From positions 124,001 to 188,000 of the forward strand of contig NZ_JACHEO010000001.1 in NCBI RefSeq assembly GCF_014201505.1: a stretch of 64,000 nt of DNA, in the 5' to 3' direction. The position numbers and the translations under genes are program-made. The notes beneath the pieces were generated by a model, which was not told the origin of the DNA, did not search any database, and saw only the letters and a list, made by a program, of their open reading frames with translations. Below are positions 37,925 to 45,959 of this stretch, in pieces. The first letter of the stretch is position 1. Every line of letters starts with the position of its first letter. This DNA comes from Desulfoprunum benzoelyticum. Its GTDB lineage: Bacteria > Desulfobacterota > Desulfobulbia > Desulfobulbales > Desulfocapsaceae.

Positions 37925-38577
37925 GAGCAAGGATCGGCCTGTTCGGCGGGACCTTTGACCCGGTGCATTACGGACATCTTCGCCTTGCCGAAACAGCATT
38001 GATCGAATGCAGTCTCGACAGGATAGTCTTCATCCCGGCCGCGATGCCTCCGCATAAGCTGGCATCTGAACTGACTTCGTTTCACCATCGGGTCGAGATG
38101 CTCAGGCTGGCCCTGCGACATCGGCCCGAATTCGAATGTTCGTCGGTGGAAGCACACCTTCCGACTCCGACCTACACCATCGAAACCTTGCGGCATTTGT
38201 GCCGACAGTATGCCGCGGATACTGATTTCTTCTTTCTCACCGGCCTGGACGCTTTTTTAGAGATACAAACCTGGAAGGAATACAATCAACTGCTGGCCAT
38301 GGCTACTTTTATCGTCTCGGAACGGCAGAGAGAACAACTCTCCCCGTTCAAGGCACAACTCGCCGGCGAACTGGGATATTCGACGGCAGGCACTATATGG
38401 AAGAGCAATGATGGCAGGTTGCCGGTCCACTTCCTGACCCAGGCCCCGCTCACAGTATCCTCATCGACAATCAGGGAAAAAATTCGCCAGGGAGAACCGA
38501 TTGATGATATGGTTCCAGAGGTCATCCGCCGGTATATTCTGGAGCATCAGCTCTATCGAGGAGAAGCTGGGCGATAA
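37921..38577 (+). CDS. nadD: Nicotinate-nucleotide adenylyltransferase
   Basis: 218 residues. The N-terminus IGLFGGTFDPVHYGHLRLAE holds the GxFDPxHxGH nucleotidyltransferase motif, and SSSTIREKIRQG near the C-terminus is the ISSTxIR motif. It makes deamido-NAD from nicotinate mononucleotide and ATP. The start is a TTG overlapping the proA stop (TTGA), implying coupling. A 165-bp gap without recognisable features follows. Confidence 0.95.
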   Translation: MRARIGLFGGTFDPVHYGHLRLAETALIECSLDRIVFIPAAMPPHKLASELTSFHHRVEMLRLALRHRPEFECSSVEAHLPTPTYTIETLRHLCRQYAADTDFFFLTGLDAFLEIQTWKEYNQLLAMATFIVSERQREQLSPFKAQLAGELGYSTAGTIWKSNDGRLPVHFLTQAPLTVSSSTIREKIRQGEPIDDMVPEVIRRYILEHQLYRGEAGR

Positions 38578-38742
38578 TCAACAGTCGAAGTTGCAGTTGG
38601 ACGCGGGAATTTGGTGGAGATTGGAAAGGTTGAAACCGTAGCATGCGGCAACAACCGGTCGTGCAGACGGTTCCGGATCGGGGTGGAGAAGGGTTTTCCT
38701 TGGTATCATCAAAGTGGTTGAGCTATGGAAAAGTGAAATACT

Positions 38743-39942
38743 ATGCAACTGTCGAGAAAGATATCGGTTCTGATCGCTGATGATTCTCTCGTTTTCCGGC
38801 GTTATCTCAGAGCCATATTTGAAAATTCAATCGGTATCGAGATCATCGGTGAAGCGAGGAATGGGATCGAGGCACTCGAACTCGTGCTGAAACTGTCGCC
38901 TGATGTCATACTCATGGACCTGGAAATGCCGGTAATGGATGGGATGACGGCCCTCCAGCATCTGATGGTCCATTGCCCAACCCCCACCATCATGTTCTCC
39001 AGTCTTACCATTGAAGGGACAGCCCGGTGCTTCGACACCCTGAAAAACGGCGCCGTCGATTTTATCTGCAAAGATTGCCTGTTCAAGGAAAAAAATGTGG
39101 AGATCTATGAACAGACACTCATCCAGAAGGTGATCAACGCCGCCGCCAACACGGTACGATCAATCGAGCCGGTTTTTACCCTGCAGAAAGGTCTTCAGGC
39201 CAGGCTGTCGCTGGAAAAGCGGATTGTTTTCTGCGAGGAATGCGGGACCCGGCAGAGTATTGACGGCGACAGGTATCTGTTCATGCGGGAGATCAGTTGT
39301 CGAAACTGCGGCGATACCATCGAAATTGGCAATCATCTTAAAAAATTCAGGAGAAACAATTTTATTTCGATTCTTGCCGGTGGTCCAGGCTGCTTTCGCA
39401 ACCTGCTCGGCATTGTTTCGAGGCTGGATGCGGATATGGGGGGAGCGTTGATCGTTGTCATCATGGACGAGGATGAGGCGGTTAACTCCTTTACCGAATA
39501 CCTGAACTCGATAAGTACAATGAGGGTGGTTCGGGCCCGGGAAAACATGCGAATCGATGGTGGAAATTGCTATATCGTTTCGGGAACGGAGTCGTTTGGC
39601 CTCAAACCCTATAGCGCCAATGTCAGTTTTCAGCAGTTGTCGAGCGATGATGGCAAAGACCCCCTCGATCTGCTACTGTCGTCGACCGCGACTGTCTTCA
39701 GAAACCGGACTGCGGCAGTGATCCTTTCCGGTGATGCCCATGGCGGCGTCGCGGGCGTGCAGGCGATTCTCGAGGCCCAAGGCACGGCGTTGATGCTTGA
39801 TCCTGCCGAATGCTATTATAAAGGTTTGGGTACCATGATCCGCGACAGTTGTCCGTCAATCATATCGTTGGGGGAAAATGATCTGGTGGCGCAGATCCAA
39901 GCACTTCACTATGGCTCAAAGACAACGGTTACAGCAGTCTGA
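38743..39942 (+). CDS. CheB-like response regulator with inserted zinc ribbon and degenerate methylesterase domain
   Basis: 399 residues. A receiver domain (7-125) has the acidic pocket (ADDS) and phospho-acceptor Asp59 (LMDLEMPVMDG). Then comes a four-Cys zinc-ribbon, Cys164/Cys167 and Cys186/Cys189 (CEECG, CRNCG), not part of usual CheB. The C-terminal region (about 205-395) follows the CheB methylesterase pattern but appears dead: the Ser motif GASTGG is replaced by ILAGGPG, the QHMP His by IMDED, and GMGxDG by SGDAHGG. It may be a phosphorylation-dependent binding protein rather than an esterase. No chemotaxis genes are adjacent. The alignment is by eye. Confidence 0.75.
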   Translation: MQLSRKISVLIADDSLVFRRYLRAIFENSIGIEIIGEARNGIEALELVLKLSPDVILMDLEMPVMDGMTALQHLMVHCPTPTIMFSSLTIEGTARCFDTLKNGAVDFICKDCLFKEKNVEIYEQTLIQKVINAAANTVRSIEPVFTLQKGLQARLSLEKRIVFCEECGTRQSIDGDRYLFMREISCRNCGDTIEIGNHLKKFRRNNFISILAGGPGCFRNLLGIVSRLDADMGGALIVVIMDEDEAVNSFTEYLNSISTMRVVRARENMRIDGGNCYIVSGTESFGLKPYSANVSFQQLSSDDGKDPLDLLLSSTATVFRNRTAAVILSGDAHGGVAGVQAILEAQGTALMLDPAECYYKGLGTMIRDSCPSIISLGENDLVAQIQALHYGSKTTVTAV

Positions 39943-40017
39943 TCATGCCCCTTCTCAAGTGATCGATACGACCCGGGCGGCGCTGCGGCGATCGGGGCCG
40001 TTATTTGGTAGAGGCTG

Positions 40018-40692
40018 GTGAGTAAATTGCTTTGGGAAGAACAGGTCCCGCTGATGCGGCAGGGTGTGCACAAGGAACTGGTCCAGAAGGCCTATGGACC
40101 GGCGGCCTCTGGAGAGCCGGTGTATCCTCCGCGTCAACACGTGTTCGATGCGATGCGGGTCACCAGTCTCGAGAGTGTCAAGGTGGTTATAATCGGTCAG
40201 GATCCGTATATCAATGCCCATCCCGGGAAAGGGCCGGAGGCCCACGGTCTCTGCTTTTCGGTGAGAAACGACGTTCCCCAGCCGCCGTCGCTGCGCAATA
40301 TCCTCAAGGAGATCAATGCCAGCATGTACCAGGGGAAAGCCGTCAGTGTCGATAGTGATTTGACCAGACTGGCCCGACAAGGGGTGCTGCTTCTCAATGC
40401 CAGCCTGACCGTCATCGCCAAAAAGCCCAACTCCCATGCCAATCTCGGCTGGCATGAACTTACCGACGATATCATCCGGACGGTGTCACGACTCAAGGAG
40501 CACGTCGTCTTCATGCTCTGGGGCTCCTTCGCCCAGAAGAAGGAGCCGCTGATCGATCGCGGAAAACATCTGGTGCTGAAGACCAGCCACCCCTCACCCC
40601 TTTCGGCCCACAGGGGCTTTCTGGGGTCGGGTGTATTCGTTCGCTGCAATGAATATCTGATCCGGCACGGCCGGCAACCTGTCATCTGGTAG
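40018..40692 (+). CDS. ung: Uracil-DNA glycosylase (family 1) with enlarged catalytic loop
   Basis: 224 residues. Asp62 in VVIIGQDPY and His191 in SHPSPLSAHRGFLG are the catalytic pair, with LLNASLTV and WGSFAQKK intact. After GQDPY the family normally has HGPGQAHGL; here the loop reads INAHPGKGPEAHGL, about five residues longer and with Ile for the usual His. The gene begins with a GTG after AGAGG. It removes uracil from DNA in base-excision repair. Confidence 0.92.
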   Translation: MSKLLWEEQVPLMRQGVHKELVQKAYGPAASGEPVYPPRQHVFDAMRVTSLESVKVVIIGQDPYINAHPGKGPEAHGLCFSVRNDVPQPPSLRNILKEINASMYQGKAVSVDSDLTRLARQGVLLLNASLTVIAKKPNSHANLGWHELTDDIIRTVSRLKEHVVFMLWGSFAQKKEPLIDRGKHLVLKTSHPSPLSAHRGFLGSGVFVRCNEYLIRHGRQPVIW

Positions 40693-40724
40693 GGCCGACA
40701 GTAACCGTCCCAGCCTGTCCCGGA

Positions 40725-41174
40725 TTAACCGGCGATAGTTTTGATGATATCTTTTTTTCCTATGATCCCTTTTATTTGCCCATCATCGACGACGGGGAGG
40801 GTGTGAACGTTTTTTTCCGACATGATGGTTGCGATCTCATCGACGGGGGTTTCAACTGAAACGGTGACCGCCGGCGAGCTATAAATATCGGCAACGGTCG
40901 CCCCGGCTATTTTCCGCATTTCCTGTTCCATCTTGTCCGGATTTTCAAGGAAGAAAAAGGAGTCGAGGATCGTGACGACCGTCGGGATGTGAACCTTCTT
41001 GTTCTGGTCGATCAGATCGCTTTCCGTCACAACCCCGAGAACCTTGCCGTCCTGGTCGATAACCGGCGCACCGCTGATCCCGTGGGCGGACAGAAGTTGC
41101 GCCAGTTGCTGAACGGTGGTTTCCAGCGTCACGGTGATAACTTCTCTGGTCATGATATCAGAAGCACTCTTCAT
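40725..41174 (-). CDS. Stand-alone CBS-pair protein
   Basis: 149 residues with two CBS motifs: ASDIMTREVITVTLETTVQQLAQ...GAPVIDQDGKVLGVVTESDLI (about 3-60) and VADIYSSPAVTVSVETPVDEIA...LPVVDDGQIKGIIGKKDIIK (about 90-146), with a helical linker. Such proteins sense adenosine nucleotides. Its ATG follows AGAGGAAAAGCA, which lies inside the end of the upstream nnr gene; the two overlap by 17 nt, so its translation is likely coupled to that enzyme. The role is unknown. Confidence 0.85.
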   Translation of the reverse strand: MKSASDIMTREVITVTLETTVQQLAQLLSAHGISGAPVIDQDGKVLGVVTESDLIDQNKKVHIPTVVTILDSFFFLENPDKMEQEMRKIAGATVADIYSSPAVTVSVETPVDEIATIMSEKNVHTLPVVDDGQIKGIIGKKDIIKTIAG

Positions 41175-42783
41175 TGCTTTTCCTCTGGCGGATATGAGTG
41201 TGGATGGTTGAGGGCAGGGTGTCGGCAAGTTCACTGGCACTGTACCCTACCCCTTGCTGCTGCAAAAGCTCATCGCCTGCCGCTCCATGCAGGTAGACCG
41301 CCATAGCCGCTGCCTGCAGCGGCTCAATGCCCTGGCAGATCAGGGCGCCGATGATCCCGCTCAATACATCTCCCATGCCGCCGGTTGCCATGCCGGGATT
41401 GCCGGTTGTATTGATCATGGCCATGCCATTATCAACGGCAACGATCGTTCCGGCTCCCTTCAGGACGACGATGATCTGATGATCGTTGCGCTTGAACAGC
41501 GTGCAGGCCTTGCGGGTCGCGGCGAGACGGTTATCCTGGATTTCCCGGACCGTGACATTGGCCAGACGGCCGAGTTCCCCGGGATGGGGGGTGAATATCC
41601 GTGGTCCGGCAGGCTCGCCGACCTGGTGGGGATGGCTGGCCAGGATGTTGAGCGCATCGGCATCGATGATCAGCGGCTGGCGGAGTTGCTGGTACAGGAA
41701 CAGAACCAGTTCGGCGGTCGCAGGATTGGTGCCGAGGCCCGGTCCGAGCACGATCGCTTTTTTGTTTATAGCCGCCTCGAGAATATGGTCACGGTCGGCG
41801 ATACCAATAAAAGATGGGCTGTTGCGAAGCGGGATCGTCATCGCCTCGAGCAGGGCGGTCTCGAAGATGGCGTTCAGCAGGTGCGGCACACAGAGGCTGA
41901 CCAGACCACACCCGCTGCGGAGTGCCCCCCTGGCGGCCAGCAGCGCCGCCCCGGTCTTACCGGGTGATCCGGCAAGGATGAGGAGATGACCATGACTTCC
42001 CTTGTGTGACGCCTTGTCGCGGCGCAGAGGTTGCGACCACTGCCGGCATGTCGATTCGGTGATGAGCTCCGTAGCGATATCCGCCTTCTTTACCGCTTCC
42101 GGGGGGATGCCGATATCGACGATCCGCAGGGCACCGCTCATGTCCGAACTGCCGTGGATAAAGTGGCCGGGCTTGGGGCAGCCGAAGGTTATGGTGTAGT
42201 CGGCCCTGATGCATTTGCCGAGGATTCGACCGCTGTCCGAATCAAGCCCGGATGGAATATCCACCGATACGACCGGAACGGATCGGGCGAACCCGGGCTG
42301 ATTGATGAGGTCGATGACGTCGGCGAAACGGCCGTCGATGTCGCGGCCGAGACCGGTCCCGAAGAGGGCGTCGACAACGGCAAAACAGGGTAGACCTCGG
42401 GATTCGATCTGCTTGAGGAGGACCGGGATGGTGCTGACCCGCACCGTGCTGTCGATGATATGGAAGGGCAGTTTGAGTTTTTCGACGATCTGGAAGTTGA
42501 CCGCGGCATCGCCGGTGAGAGCATCAGGGTTGACCATGATGAAAAAGATCGGTTGGCAGCCACGCTGGTGGAGGTGACGACCAATGACAAAACCGTCGCC
42601 GCCGTTATTGCCGGGACCGATAAAGATCAGGGCGAAGGAGTTTTCGCAGGGGCCGAGATCCCTGATCATCTCATGGACGGTTCCGAGCCCGGCATTTTCC
42701 ATCAGGACGATCCCGGGAATCCCGAAATCTTCGATGGCGCTGCGATCGAGAGCCCGCATTTCAACGGCTGTTGGCAATTTCAT
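41158..42783 (-). CDS. nnr: Bifunctional NAD(P)HX epimerase/dehydratase
   Basis: 541 residues. The N-terminal YjeF_N epimerase domain (about 1-215; MENAGLGTVHEM, GPGNNGGDGFVIGRHL, DALFGTGLGRDI) is fused to the C-terminal ADP-dependent (S)-NAD(P)H-hydrate dehydratase (about 230-520; GSHGHLLILAGSPGKTGAALLAARGAL, NTTGNPGMATGGMGDVLSGIIGAL). It repairs hydrated nicotinamide cofactors. The CBS gene overlaps its 3' end. Confidence 0.95.
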   Translation of the reverse strand: MKLPTAVEMRALDRSAIEDFGIPGIVLMENAGLGTVHEMIRDLGPCENSFALIFIGPGNNGGDGFVIGRHLHQRGCQPIFFIMVNPDALTGDAAVNFQIVEKLKLPFHIIDSTVRVSTIPVLLKQIESRGLPCFAVVDALFGTGLGRDIDGRFADVIDLINQPGFARSVPVVSVDIPSGLDSDSGRILGKCIRADYTITFGCPKPGHFIHGSSDMSGALRIVDIGIPPEAVKKADIATELITESTCRQWSQPLRRDKASHKGSHGHLLILAGSPGKTGAALLAARGALRSGCGLVSLCVPHLLNAIFETALLEAMTIPLRNSPSFIGIADRDHILEAAINKKAIVLGPGLGTNPATAELVLFLYQQLRQPLIIDADALNILASHPHQVGEPAGPRIFTPHPGELGRLANVTVREIQDNRLAATRKACTLFKRNDHQIIVVLKGAGTIVAVDNGMAMINTTGNPGMATGGMGDVLSGIIGALICQGIEPLQAAAMAVYLHGAAGDELLQQQGVGYSASELADTLPSTIHTHIRQRKSNEECF

Positions 42784-42913
42784 GATAATTTCCTGAAGTT
42801 GGGCAGGTCGCAGGTGAAAAAATCATCACCCTTTATGATGTATATAGGCTGCTCAACGGGTGTGTCAACGCTTGAAACAGGCAAATCGGTTCCGGGGCAA
42901 GGTTGACTTCAGT

Positions 42914-44377
42914 TTATTGCCCAGACTTGGCACTCCGGGCAAGTTCAATACGCTTGCGGCACGACTCGCATGGCTTGAAGCCGGCAGCGATCGCCACCTC
43001 GATATCCCTGAACTCAAGGGTGCAATGGTCGTCGTTATAGTCCTTGCAGCCGGCCAGGTGAAAGATCCGGTTCCTGGCGTCACCATGAAGCGGAAGCGGC
43101 TGGGCCGTCGAGGGGGCGGCGCCGGTCGGCGTCGCGGTCCTGATCGGTTTTATTCTCTCGATAAAGGCAATGATCGCCGACTGCAGGCGATTGAACAGAG
43201 GGGAGAAGACCTTTTTCAGGTTGATCACGATGAAACTGGTGATTTTTTCCGGAATCAGCGGCTGTTCATTCGAAACCTGGCGGATAAAGAAGAGGGCCAT
43301 CAGTAGAATGACGGTGTTTGGGCCCCACATCGCCGGTCCGATCGGCAGAGTCTGATCCTTGGCCACCATTTTGGCAAATGTGAAGAGGACATAATAGAGA
43401 ATAAATACTGCCAGCCCCATCGGGATGCCGATGGCCCGGCGACCGGGACCGGCCTGCAACCCGAGCGGCAGGCCGAGCAGGCAGAGGATGAGACAGCCGG
43501 TGGGCAGGACCAGACGTTTATGGTATTCAATTATCAGCACTCTCCCTTTCTCGGTCGAACTCCCCCCGAACTCTCTGGCCTTGGCGAGCAGTTCGGGCAT
43601 CGTCAGGGTTCCCCGGCTGAAGGAGTTGGCCGCCGCAGCGGGGGGCTGGAGGGGGATGTTGAGCTGGTACCGGTCAAACTGGACGACCTGGGAATTGGGG
43701 GTGTCCGGCCGGTGGAGGCTGCCGTTGCGGAGGATGATGGTGACCTTCATCCGCTCGACATCGCTATTCATCTTGCCGGAGGAGGCCATGGTTATGGTCG
43801 GAATGACCTGGCCGCGCATATCGGATACCCAGACATCCTGCCATTCTCCGGTCTCCTGGTCGATTTTGCCGACGTAGACCACCAAGTCGCCCAGGGCCTC
43901 GGTAAACTGGTGTTCCTGAATCCCCTTGTCGATTTTTTCCTTGAGGAGTTGATAGGTAAGTTGTTTCATGGCAACTTCGCTCACCGGGATCAGAACGATG
44001 GAGAAGTAGCTGGTCAGCAGGGCGATAAGGAAGGCGACCACGATGACCGGCGGCAGGATCTGGTATATGCTGATCCCGCCGGCCTTGAAGGCGAGGATCT
44101 CCGAATCGTTGGCGAGCCGCGAAAATCCGATGGTGATTCCCATCATCGCCGCCATCGGAATGGAGTAGAGGAACATGTTGGGAAAGAGGTAGGAAAAGAG
44201 ACGGACGAAGTCGGTGAATCCAATCTTCAGGTCAAGAACAAAATTGAGGAAGGGGATGAGCTTGACCAGGAAAAACACGCAGTTCATGATCAGAAAGCTG
44301 GCAAAAAACGGGGCCAGCATTTCGGTCGCAAGATAACTGTAGAGAAGGAACGGAAGGCGCAGTGAAGGTGATTTCAT
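42914..44377 (-). CDS. LptF/LptG-family LPS permease with extra C-terminal Ada-like zinc domain
   Basis: 487 residues, about 100 more than usual. The permease part has six membrane segments, three near the N-terminus (about 10-130), a periplasmic beta region (about 140-300) and three near 300-390 (LVLPTGCLILCLLGLPLGL). After a Pro/Ala/Thr linker (about 415-430), a soluble segment GDARNRIFHLAGCKDY...C...GFKPCESCRKR with His441, Cys444, Cys452, Cys470 and Cys473 resembles the small Ada-type metal-binding domain. LptF/G extract LPS with LptB; only one permease gene is in the window. The fusion is continuous in one frame, so it is unlikely to be a sequencing error. Confidence 0.88.
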   Translation of the reverse strand: MKSPSLRLPFLLYSYLATEMLAPFFASFLIMNCVFFLVKLIPFLNFVLDLKIGFTDFVRLFSYLFPNMFLYSIPMAAMMGITIGFSRLANDSEILAFKAGGISIYQILPPVIVVAFLIALLTSYFSIVLIPVSEVAMKQLTYQLLKEKIDKGIQEHQFTEALGDLVVYVGKIDQETGEWQDVWVSDMRGQVIPTITMASSGKMNSDVERMKVTIILRNGSLHRPDTPNSQVVQFDRYQLNIPLQPPAAAANSFSRGTLTMPELLAKAREFGGSSTEKGRVLIIEYHKRLVLPTGCLILCLLGLPLGLQAGPGRRAIGIPMGLAVFILYYVLFTFAKMVAKDQTLPIGPAMWGPNTVILLMALFFIRQVSNEQPLIPEKITSFIVINLKKVFSPLFNRLQSAIIAFIERIKPIRTATPTGAAPSTAQPLPLHGDARNRIFHLAGCKDYNDDHCTLEFRDIEVAIAAGFKPCESCRKRIELARSAKSGQ

Positions 44378-44545
44378 ATCCAGGGAATATCAGGCTTGCT
44401 TGATCACGGTGGCCAGGAAACAGGCTGCCACTGGATCGGACGGGGAAGTATCTGGAGGACATTACTGAAAAGTGCTTTCACAAACAAGCAGTAAGTTGTC
44501 GGGGGTCGAGTTTTTGTACTCCGGCATAACAGAGATGGAACAACT

Positions 44546-45700
44546 ATGGATGCAAGAGGCGTAGAAGCCGCTCTGCTTCAGGCCTGGGCCAGACAGTTGC
44601 AGGACGAGTTCGGTCAGATCTGTTTCCAGTATTCCCTTCATCTGGTTCACCCGGTCATCGAGATCATTGAATCAACCGAAATCCTTGGACGCTGGCAACG
44701 GCATACCAGGACCATCGGTATCAGCCGTCATATCGTCGTCAACCATGGCTGGGATGTAACCATCAACGCCCTGAAACACGAGATGGCGCATCAGATCTGC
44801 GATGAGGTCTTCGGCTGTCAGGGGGCGCCGCACGACGACCGGTTTCGCCAGGCATGCGTCATGCTCGGGCTGCCGGAGGGATTCAGCCGGGCCCGCCTTG
44901 ATCCCGCCTGTTTCCATGCCCCGATGGCGGCCGCCACGAGTGGCGATGACCGCCGGAGAAAGCTGATCGAGCGGGTCCGCAAGGTCCTGGCGCTGTCTCA
45001 ATCGGCCAATGAACATGAGGCCCGGTTGGCCCTGGAGACCGCGGTGCGGCTCATGAACCGGCACGACCTGGAGAGGGACGAGATTGAAAGCCCCCTCAAC
45101 GAGGTCACCTACAGGATTGTCTCGCTGGCCCGGCAGCGGGTCCATCTCTACCAGCGGCTGATCGCATCGCTGCTCTCCCGCCATTTCAATGTGCGGCTCA
45201 TCCATTCCCGAATCTATGATCCTGAAGTCGACGTGGTCTACAGGTCGTTTGAAATTTTAGGTCGGCGCGACAATGTGGAAATTGCCGAGTACTGCTACCA
45301 TTTTCTTGAAAACAGGCTGGCGGCGCTGTGGAGTGCCCACCGCAAGGGCCTTTCCGGGATGGCGCGAGGGCTTAAAAACAGCTATTATTGCGGCGTCCTG
45401 CAAGGATTCGAACAGAACCTGACCCGGAATCGAAAAGAAGAAAAGGGGGGAGAAGGGGGGAAGGCCGGCAGCAGGGATCTCGACGAGGTTCAATCGCATC
45501 TCGTCGTCGGCGATCGCGAGGTGGAGGCCCTGGTGGCCAGAAGGCACCCGCGTCTGCAGAAGCAGGGCGGCCGAAAAACCCGGGTCAATCCAACACTGTT
45601 TTCCCAAGGTATCGATGCGGGACGGGAGATAACGCTCAGGACCGGGATCAGGGAAGGGGCGACCGATGGTTGTGGCCCCAACCTGCTGTCGGAACATTAA
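44546..45700 (+). CDS. SprT-like metalloprotease fused to a DUF2786 region
   Basis: 384 residues. The N-terminal part contains a gluzincin motif, His78-Glu79-x-x-His82 (KHEMAHQIC) and His96 as a likely third ligand (GAPHDDRF), matching SprT-like proteases. A DUF2786-type segment follows (about 135-180; RRKLIERVRKVLALSQSANEHEARLALETAVRLM), then a further helical region to about 290 and a Lys/Glu/Gly-rich linker and tail. Eukaryotic SPRTN cuts DNA-protein crosslinks; the bacterial role is unknown. The upstream gap 44378-44545 shows nothing recognisable. Confidence 0.8.
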   Translation: MDARGVEAALLQAWARQLQDEFGQICFQYSLHLVHPVIEIIESTEILGRWQRHTRTIGISRHIVVNHGWDVTINALKHEMAHQICDEVFGCQGAPHDDRFRQACVMLGLPEGFSRARLDPACFHAPMAAATSGDDRRRKLIERVRKVLALSQSANEHEARLALETAVRLMNRHDLERDEIESPLNEVTYRIVSLARQRVHLYQRLIASLLSRHFNVRLIHSRIYDPEVDVVYRSFEILGRRDNVEIAEYCYHFLENRLAALWSAHRKGLSGMARGLKNSYYCGVLQGFEQNLTRNRKEEKGGEGGKAGSRDLDEVQSHLVVGDREVEALVARRHPRLQKQGGRKTRVNPTLFSQGIDAGREITLRTGIREGATDGCGPNLLSEH

Positions 45701-45722
45701 TTATCGAGGACAAGGAGTCAAC

Positions 45723-45890
45723 ATGCACCTGTTTGAGACGAAGGATGGAGATCGCTGGGTGTGCATCACCTGTGCGGAAGAGAAAAAAGAGATCATCGAG
45801 GAGAATGGCTGGGAATGGATCCTCGATCGGGACGACATGGTCCTGCGCTGCTTCCTCTGCGGGCACCCTGATTACGATTTCGATGATTGA
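45723..45890 (+). CDS. Tiny acidic zinc-binding-like protein with two CxxC pairs
   Basis: 55 residues. Cys14-x-x-Cys17 (VCITC) and Cys43-x-x-Cys46 (RCFLC) bracket an acidic helical stretch (EEKKEIIEENGWEW), a likely single zinc or rubredoxin-like iron site. The tail DYDFDD is acidic. A good AAGGAG site precedes the ATG at 45723, 22 bp after the SprT-like gene, so the two may be co-transcribed. I do not recognise the family. Confidence 0.7.
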   Translation: MHLFETKDGDRWVCITCAEEKKEIIEENGWEWILDRDDMVLRCFLCGHPDYDFDD

Positions 45891-45959
45891 TCGGTCACTT
45901 GCGGTAGACGTACCGTCATGGCCACGGTTTCCCGCGGTCACGACGGTACATTGCCGGCA

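Noticed and set aside
45395-45430. tRNA T-loop-like GATTCGAA word
   Set aside because: It is inside the SprT-like coding frame and no cloverleaf can be drawn around it.
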